DNA of 22,562 bases from positions 1 through 22,562 of IMG/VR virus record IMGVR_UViG_3300034061_000804; one strand, written 5' to 3'. Source of the stretch: a virus. Below, piece after piece: positions 19,708 through 22,562 of this stretch. Position numbers and translations under genes: made by a program. The notes below the pieces were generated by a model. The model searched no databases, was not told the DNA's origin, and saw only the letters and a program-made list of their open reading frames with translations. How positions within the stretch are numbered: position 1 is the first letter of the stretch; each line of letters begins with the position of its first letter.

Positions 19708-20397
19708 ATGGAGGATGACATCATGCGCAAGTACAATCTGACAGAGCGCACTGATCTCAATGAGCCTTGCGGATTCTTTGGCATGTACAGAGAGGAAGAT
19801 CTCCAGGCACTAATCGATCACAAAGGTGATTGCTTTGTCGTATGGATGGGATCCGATGCCAAGGATCTACCAGGTGAATGGATCGCAGAGCTGAGCAAGC
19901 ACATGCACATAGCTATCAGCATCCATGTACAGAACTCCCTTGCCAAGAGATCTATCAAATCATTCTACCTTCCTCTCAATGCTACCATCGCAGAGGACTG
20001 GCCTTGCACTCCCAAGGGTGACAAGATCTATTGGTACTACAACGAAGGCTGCAAGGAGTTCTATGGATCCGAACTGATAGAACAGATTGAGCAGCGCATC
20101 AACATACCTATCATCAAGGCAGACTATCAGACATTCACCAGGGATGAGCTGTACGATGTATACTCTCAATGCTTCATAAACCTGAGACTGACTCCTCATG
20201 ATGGATGCCCGAACACCAACCTACAGATGGGACTCATGGGCCGAAAGTCAATCTACAACGGAGACCTTCCTCATTCTATCAGATGGGAGGGTATCGATGA
20301 CATCTGCGAGTCAATACTCAACGAATACAACCAGAGACACGTATCTGATTCTGTCTCAAAAGATTTCTATAACTTTGTTAAAATATCAACCAAATGA
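19708..20397 (+). CDS. GT-B-type glycosyltransferase
   Basis: 229 residues from ATG 19708 (an in-frame ATG at 19672 lies in the previous gene; still further upstream is shadow). NEPCGFFGMYREEDLQALIDHKGDCFVVWMGSDAKDLP is a Rossmann-like start, and FINLRLTPHDGCPNTNLQMGLMGRKSIYNGDLPHSIRW resembles the nucleotide-sugar-binding C-terminal half of GT-B/GT4 enzymes (donor-contacting helix after 'HDGCPNT'). It is small for a GT-B enzyme, so the acceptor half is short. It works presumably with the GT-A enzyme upstream, and its stop overlaps the amidotransferase-like start (ATGA). Confidence 0.65.
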   Translation: MEDDIMRKYNLTERTDLNEPCGFFGMYREEDLQALIDHKGDCFVVWMGSDAKDLPGEWIAELSKHMHIAISIHVQNSLAKRSIKSFYLPLNATIAEDWPCTPKGDKIYWYYNEGCKEFYGSELIEQIEQRINIPIIKADYQTFTRDELYDVYSQCFINLRLTPHDGCPNTNLQMGLMGRKSIYNGDLPHSIRWEGIDDICESILNEYNQRHVSDSVSKDFYNFVKISTK

Positions 20398-21464
20398 AAG
20401 AATGCCCGAGATGCCTCTTTACTGAGGACTTTGCAACCATAGGACACAAGCAGTGCGAATACTGTGACATGCATGATACCATGCAGAAACAAGCGGATCC
20501 TGCCAAGCTGTTCCCACTAATCAATCAGATCAGATCATCCGCTGATACCGATGCCAAGTACGATTGCATCATGGGGATATCCGGAGGACTTGACTCATCG
20601 ACACTGCTATACACTGCTGTGCGCTACTGGGGACTCAAGCCCCTTGTCATTCACTTTGATAACCATTGGAATGCTCCAGAGGCTGAGCATAACATGAAGC
20701 AGCTCATCAAGAAGCTCAACGTGGATGCCATTACCTTCATGGTCAACAAACAGGAGTACGATACACTCAATGAGGCATTCCTATTCGCTGGACTTCCAGA
20801 TGCTGACATCCCAAATGACATCGCCATGACTAAACTCATGTACCAGACTGCTGACATGTACAAGATCAAGTACATCCTCAATGGACATGACTTCCGTACT
20901 GAAGGATCTACACCAAAGCCATGGACCTACATGGATGCCAAGTACATCAAATCAGTATACAAGGCATATGCTCACAAGGATCTCAAGAACTATCCTCTAT
21001 TCACATTCAAGGATCAGCTATACTATGCCTGGAAGGGAATCAAGAACGTGAGACCATTCCACTATGGATTCGACAGAGAGACCATGGAAACTGAGATGAA
21101 GAAACTAATCTCATGGCAAGACTATGGCGGCAAGCATTGTGAGAACGTATACACTGAATTTGTAGGGAGTTACTTGCTACCGAATAAATTCAACATCGAC
21201 AAGCGCATCGTTTACCTTTCTGCTCAAGTGAGATCAGGGAAGCTGACTAAGCAACAAGCCAGGGATCTATTCAACGACAAGCCAGAGTTCGATCTCAATA
21301 AGCTAGGTGAGAAACAGGATAAGTTCAATCAGCTCGTGAACCTTCGCAAGGGAGAGAGGTCATCCTATGCTCGATACAACTTCAAGGCATACAGACCATT
21401 CATTTGGATCCTTGCCAAGATGAAAGTAGTTCCCTATACATTCTACGTTAAATACTGTAAGTGA
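20394..21464 (+). CDS. PP-loop ATPase, N-acetyl sugar amidotransferase-like (WbpG/PseA type)
   Basis: 356 residues. A four-Cys N-terminal site (C4-C7 and C21-C24 in CPRCLF...CEYCDMHD) is followed by the PP-loop GISGGLDSSTLLY (61-73) that binds ATP. Later conserved-looking blocks are HFDNHWNAPEAEHN, LPDADIPNDIAMTKLMYQTA and ILNGHDFRTEG. This order fits the N-acetyl sugar amidotransferases, which turn an acetamido group of a nucleotide sugar into an acetamidino group, in LPS O-antigen or pseudaminic-acid type pathways; these need a HisH-like glutaminase and a HisF-like partner, which are not in this window. It is coupled by ATGA to the second glycosyltransferase. PP-loop assignment is firm; substrate class is moderately sure. 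A thiolation or deazaguanine-type PP-loop enzyme is the alternative. Confidence 0.65.
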   Translation: MKECPRCLFTEDFATIGHKQCEYCDMHDTMQKQADPAKLFPLINQIRSSADTDAKYDCIMGISGGLDSSTLLYTAVRYWGLKPLVIHFDNHWNAPEAEHNMKQLIKKLNVDAITFMVNKQEYDTLNEAFLFAGLPDADIPNDIAMTKLMYQTADMYKIKYILNGHDFRTEGSTPKPWTYMDAKYIKSVYKAYAHKDLKNYPLFTFKDQLYYAWKGIKNVRPFHYGFDRETMETEMKKLISWQDYGGKHCENVYTEFVGSYLLPNKFNIDKRIVYLSAQVRSGKLTKQQARDLFNDKPEFDLNKLGEKQDKFNQLVNLRKGERSSYARYNFKAYRPFIWILAKMKVVPYTFYVKYCK

Positions 21465-21910
21465 TGCCAATACCTAAACCAAGACCAGGAGAGAATCAGA
21501 ATGAGTTCGTCACCAGATGCATGGATGATGAGAAGATGAAATCTGAATATCCATCGACACAACGATATCCCGTATGCAAGGCATCATGGGACAGATCTCG
21601 CAATGAGTTCCAGGATACGCACAATGACTATCCTGATGCTGTAGTCAACAATGCCAAGAGAGGAATCGAACTCAATGACAAGATCGGCAACAAATGTGCT
21701 ACTCAGGTAGGCAAGGTAAGGGCGCAGCAACTCGCCAACAGAGAGAAGATATCCATCGAGACCATCAAACGCATGTACAGCTATCTGTCCCGTGCTGAGG
21801 TCTACTATGACAATGGTACACCAGAGGACTGCGGATACATATCATATCTTCTGTGGGGTGGTAAGGCAGCCAAGGACTGGGCGCAGAGTAAGATAAATGA
21901 TTTTAAATAA
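21464..21910 (+). CDS. Conserved phage protein with RCM...W and LWGG motifs
   Basis: 148 residues from ATG 21464, overlapping the previous stop (TGATG). The N-terminus PIPKPRPGENQNEFVTRCMDDEKMKSEYP, then RYPVCKASWDRS, is a short motif seen at the front of phage prohead-protease and portal-type proteins. The C-terminal domain NNAKRGIELNDKIGNKCATQVGKVRAQQLAN through YISYLLWGGKAAKDWAQSK (68-145) is a conserved phage domain of unknown function, also known in marine phages, marked by R-A-x-LAN and LWGG. Both are found near packaging or head genes. Function unknown. Confidence 0.65.
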   Translation: MPIPKPRPGENQNEFVTRCMDDEKMKSEYPSTQRYPVCKASWDRSRNEFQDTHNDYPDAVVNNAKRGIELNDKIGNKCATQVGKVRAQQLANREKISIETIKRMYSYLSRAEVYYDNGTPEDCGYISYLLWGGKAAKDWAQSKINDFK

Positions 21911-21955
21911 TATAATATAATATAATATAATATATATATATATAATTAATATTAT
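21900..21955. repeat. A/T-only tract with tandem TATAA units and (TA)7
   Basis: Fifty-six bases without G or C. After the stop of the conserved gene come four TATAA units (21911-21930), then (TA)7 (21931-21944), then AATTAATATTAT. It lies 31-86 bases before the small terminase start and directly upstream of the candidate late element, so it could act as an UP-like or bendable/meltable region; slippage between phage strains is likely. Confidence 0.9.
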
Positions 21956-21971
21956 GTTAAATAGAACAACT

Positions 21972-21980
21972 TTACATATT
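21972..21980 (+). promoter_or_regulatory. Candidate late-promoter motif TTACATATT upstream of terS
   Basis: TTACATATT ends 5 bases before the ATG at 21986, the same motif and gap as at 1896-1904 before the protease gene, with AACAA two bases upstream in both. No -33 TTG element is seen. A long A/T tract precedes it. Confidence 0.4.
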
Positions 21981-21985
21981 ACAGA

Positions 21986-22387
21986 ATGGCCTATTCAGAA
22001 GAGTTCATAAAACACCTGGATGAGTTAGCTCACATCTACATCACTGAGTGCTTGTCTCACCATAAGGAAACACTATCCAACAAAGGAGAGGTGATCATGG
22101 TAGCGGATAGACACATCCCTACAATCGACTATTTTCTGAGGATATGGATACCGATCATCAGGAATGAAAAGACAATCCACAGGGACACTTACTATACCTG
22201 GTTAAATTCTGAGGACAAACTCAAAACCGACACTATTAAAAAAATAGACAACATGTTCAAATGCCTGGCAAAGGACATTGTAGCTAACGAAGGCAAGGGA
22301 ATATTCTACGCAAAGAATGCTCTCGGCATGCATGATCGACAGCAAGTCGAAACACGAAATGTTGATAAATTCGATTTTGAGCAGTAA
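21986..22387 (+). CDS. terS: Terminase small subunit (probable)
   Basis: 133 residues, mainly helical. The N-terminal half contains a probable helix-turn-helix (IPTIDYFLRIWIPIIR...TYYTWLN) and the C-terminal half LAKDIVANEGKGIFYAKNALGMHDRQQVETRNVDKFDF, whose 'IFYAKNALGM-D-Q' pattern resembles the segment of phage small terminases that ends with '-NLK--FGW-DK'. Position directly before the large terminase gene supports it. It would recognise the packaging site and regulate the large subunit. Confidence 0.65.
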   Translation: MAYSEEFIKHLDELAHIYITECLSHHKETLSNKGEVIMVADRHIPTIDYFLRIWIPIIRNEKTIHRDTYYTWLNSEDKLKTDTIKKIDNMFKCLAKDIVANEGKGIFYAKNALGMHDRQQVETRNVDKFDFEQ

Positions 22388-22476
22388 CTTAGCAAAGTTT
22401 TATTTCATAAAATCTGATGTGTTAGATTAACAGCGATAGGTATCCGGGAGCGCAGCGCACTGCGCTTTTTTTACAC
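22388..22476 (+). other. Non-coding leader between terS and terL
   Basis: 89 bases without a gene. They contain a small inverted repeat AATCT/AGATT (22411-22415, 22424-22428) and, directly before terL, an intrinsic terminator. No -7 box is recognised. A packaging-site or attenuator role is possible. Confidence 0.45.
22449..22472 (+). terminator. Terminator-like hairpin ending 4 bases before terL
   Basis: Seven-bp stem AGCGCAG (22449-22455) with CTGCGCT (22460-22466), loop CGCA, followed by T's to 22472. The terL ATG is at 22477, so the hairpin also covers the expected ribosome-binding region. Confidence 0.8.
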
Positions 22477-22562
22477 ATGGCAACAATCAAAGGATACAAA
22501 CCACATGATCAGCAGCGAGCAATCCACAATGCTATCAATCAAGGCAGCGAGAAATACTATGC
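22477..22562 (+). CDS. terL: Terminase large subunit, N-terminal fragment (3' end outside window)
   Basis: 28 complete codons from ATG 22477, reading MATIKGYKPHDQQRAIHNAI and ending KYY. The 'Y-PH--Q--IHNAI--G-EKYY' pattern is the usual opening of large terminases of Bacteroidota phages, just before the strand leading to the Walker A motif, which lies outside the window. The small terminase gene lies just upstream. The ATPase/nuclease domains cannot be seen here. Confidence 0.65.
   Translation, partial: MATIKGYKPHDQQRAIHNAINQGSEKYY

Noticed and set aside
1-22562. tRNA genes, CRISPR arrays, integrase or attachment sites, insertion sequences
   Set aside because: None was recognised on reading both strands; the A/T repeat before terS has no spacer structure and no recombinase gene is present.

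Overview
The window is part of the genome of a tailed double-stranded DNA phage (or prophage region) of a Bacteroidota host. It carries structural, lysis, replication, recombination and packaging genes, packed end to end with mostly 1-4 base start/stop overlaps, and almost all on the + strand. The host assignment rests on three things: promoters of the Bacteroidota type (TAnnTTTG at -7) at three early-type operon starts, A-rich leaders in place of clear Shine-Dalgarno sequences, and protein types typical of Bacteroidota phages (PrimPol-DUF3987 primase/helicase, XkdF-like protease, the particular portal, connector and tail-tube forms). A tape-measure C-terminus and tail-tube and tail-completion genes suggest a long non-contractile tail (siphovirus-like). 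No integrase, tRNA, CRISPR array or insertion sequence was seen. || Layout. 1-1258: C-terminal part of the tail tape-measure protein, cut by the left edge. 1245-1886: the only convincing minus-strand gene, a Stealth-like sugar-phosphate transferase. 1910-7890: head genes in the order protease, scaffold-like protein, major capsid protein, tail-tube protein, two small proteins, portal, connector; two intrinsic terminators bracket the tail-tube gene. 7887-9212: small ORF, tail-completion-like protein, fibre-like protein with a visibly AT-richer C-terminal part. 9239-10128: lysis cassette (one-TM coiled-coil protein, holin-like protein, M15-type endolysin), then a terminator. 10200-11983: an early-type promoter and a string of very small genes ending with a DnaA-domain-IV-like protein and a winged-helix protein. 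11984-12202: a 219-base non-coding region with palindromes, direct repeats and an A/T tract, followed by the primase/helicase gene; this is my candidate origin/control region. 14425-15185: an AT-rich patch with a GIY-YIG-like gene. 15169-17643: recombination genes (PD-(D/E)XK nuclease, Erf annealing protein, exonuclease, SSB-like protein) with their own promoter. 17621-18984: a small helix-turn-helix protein, a sigma-factor-like protein and small accessory proteins. 18981-21464: a three-gene sugar cassette (GT-A glycosyltransferase, GT-B glycosyltransferase, PP-loop N-acetyl sugar amidotransferase-like enzyme). 21464-22562: a conserved phage protein, an A/T-only tract, small terminase, and the first codons of the large terminase, cut by the right edge. 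|| How it fits together. Host-type promoters would read the small-gene cluster, the primase and the recombination genes early. The sigma-like protein is a candidate activator of late genes. A 9-base motif, TTACATATT, lies exactly 5 bases before the start codons of both the protease gene and the small terminase gene, and is a candidate late promoter element. Terminators inside the structural operon may set the ratio of capsid and tail-tube protein to the rest. The most unusual content is the sugar chemistry: two glycosyltransferases and an amidotransferase in one run, plus a Stealth-like enzyme on the opposite strand, which suggests modification of a virion, host-surface or possibly DNA glycan. 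All functional calls are from reading motifs by eye; no database search was possible.
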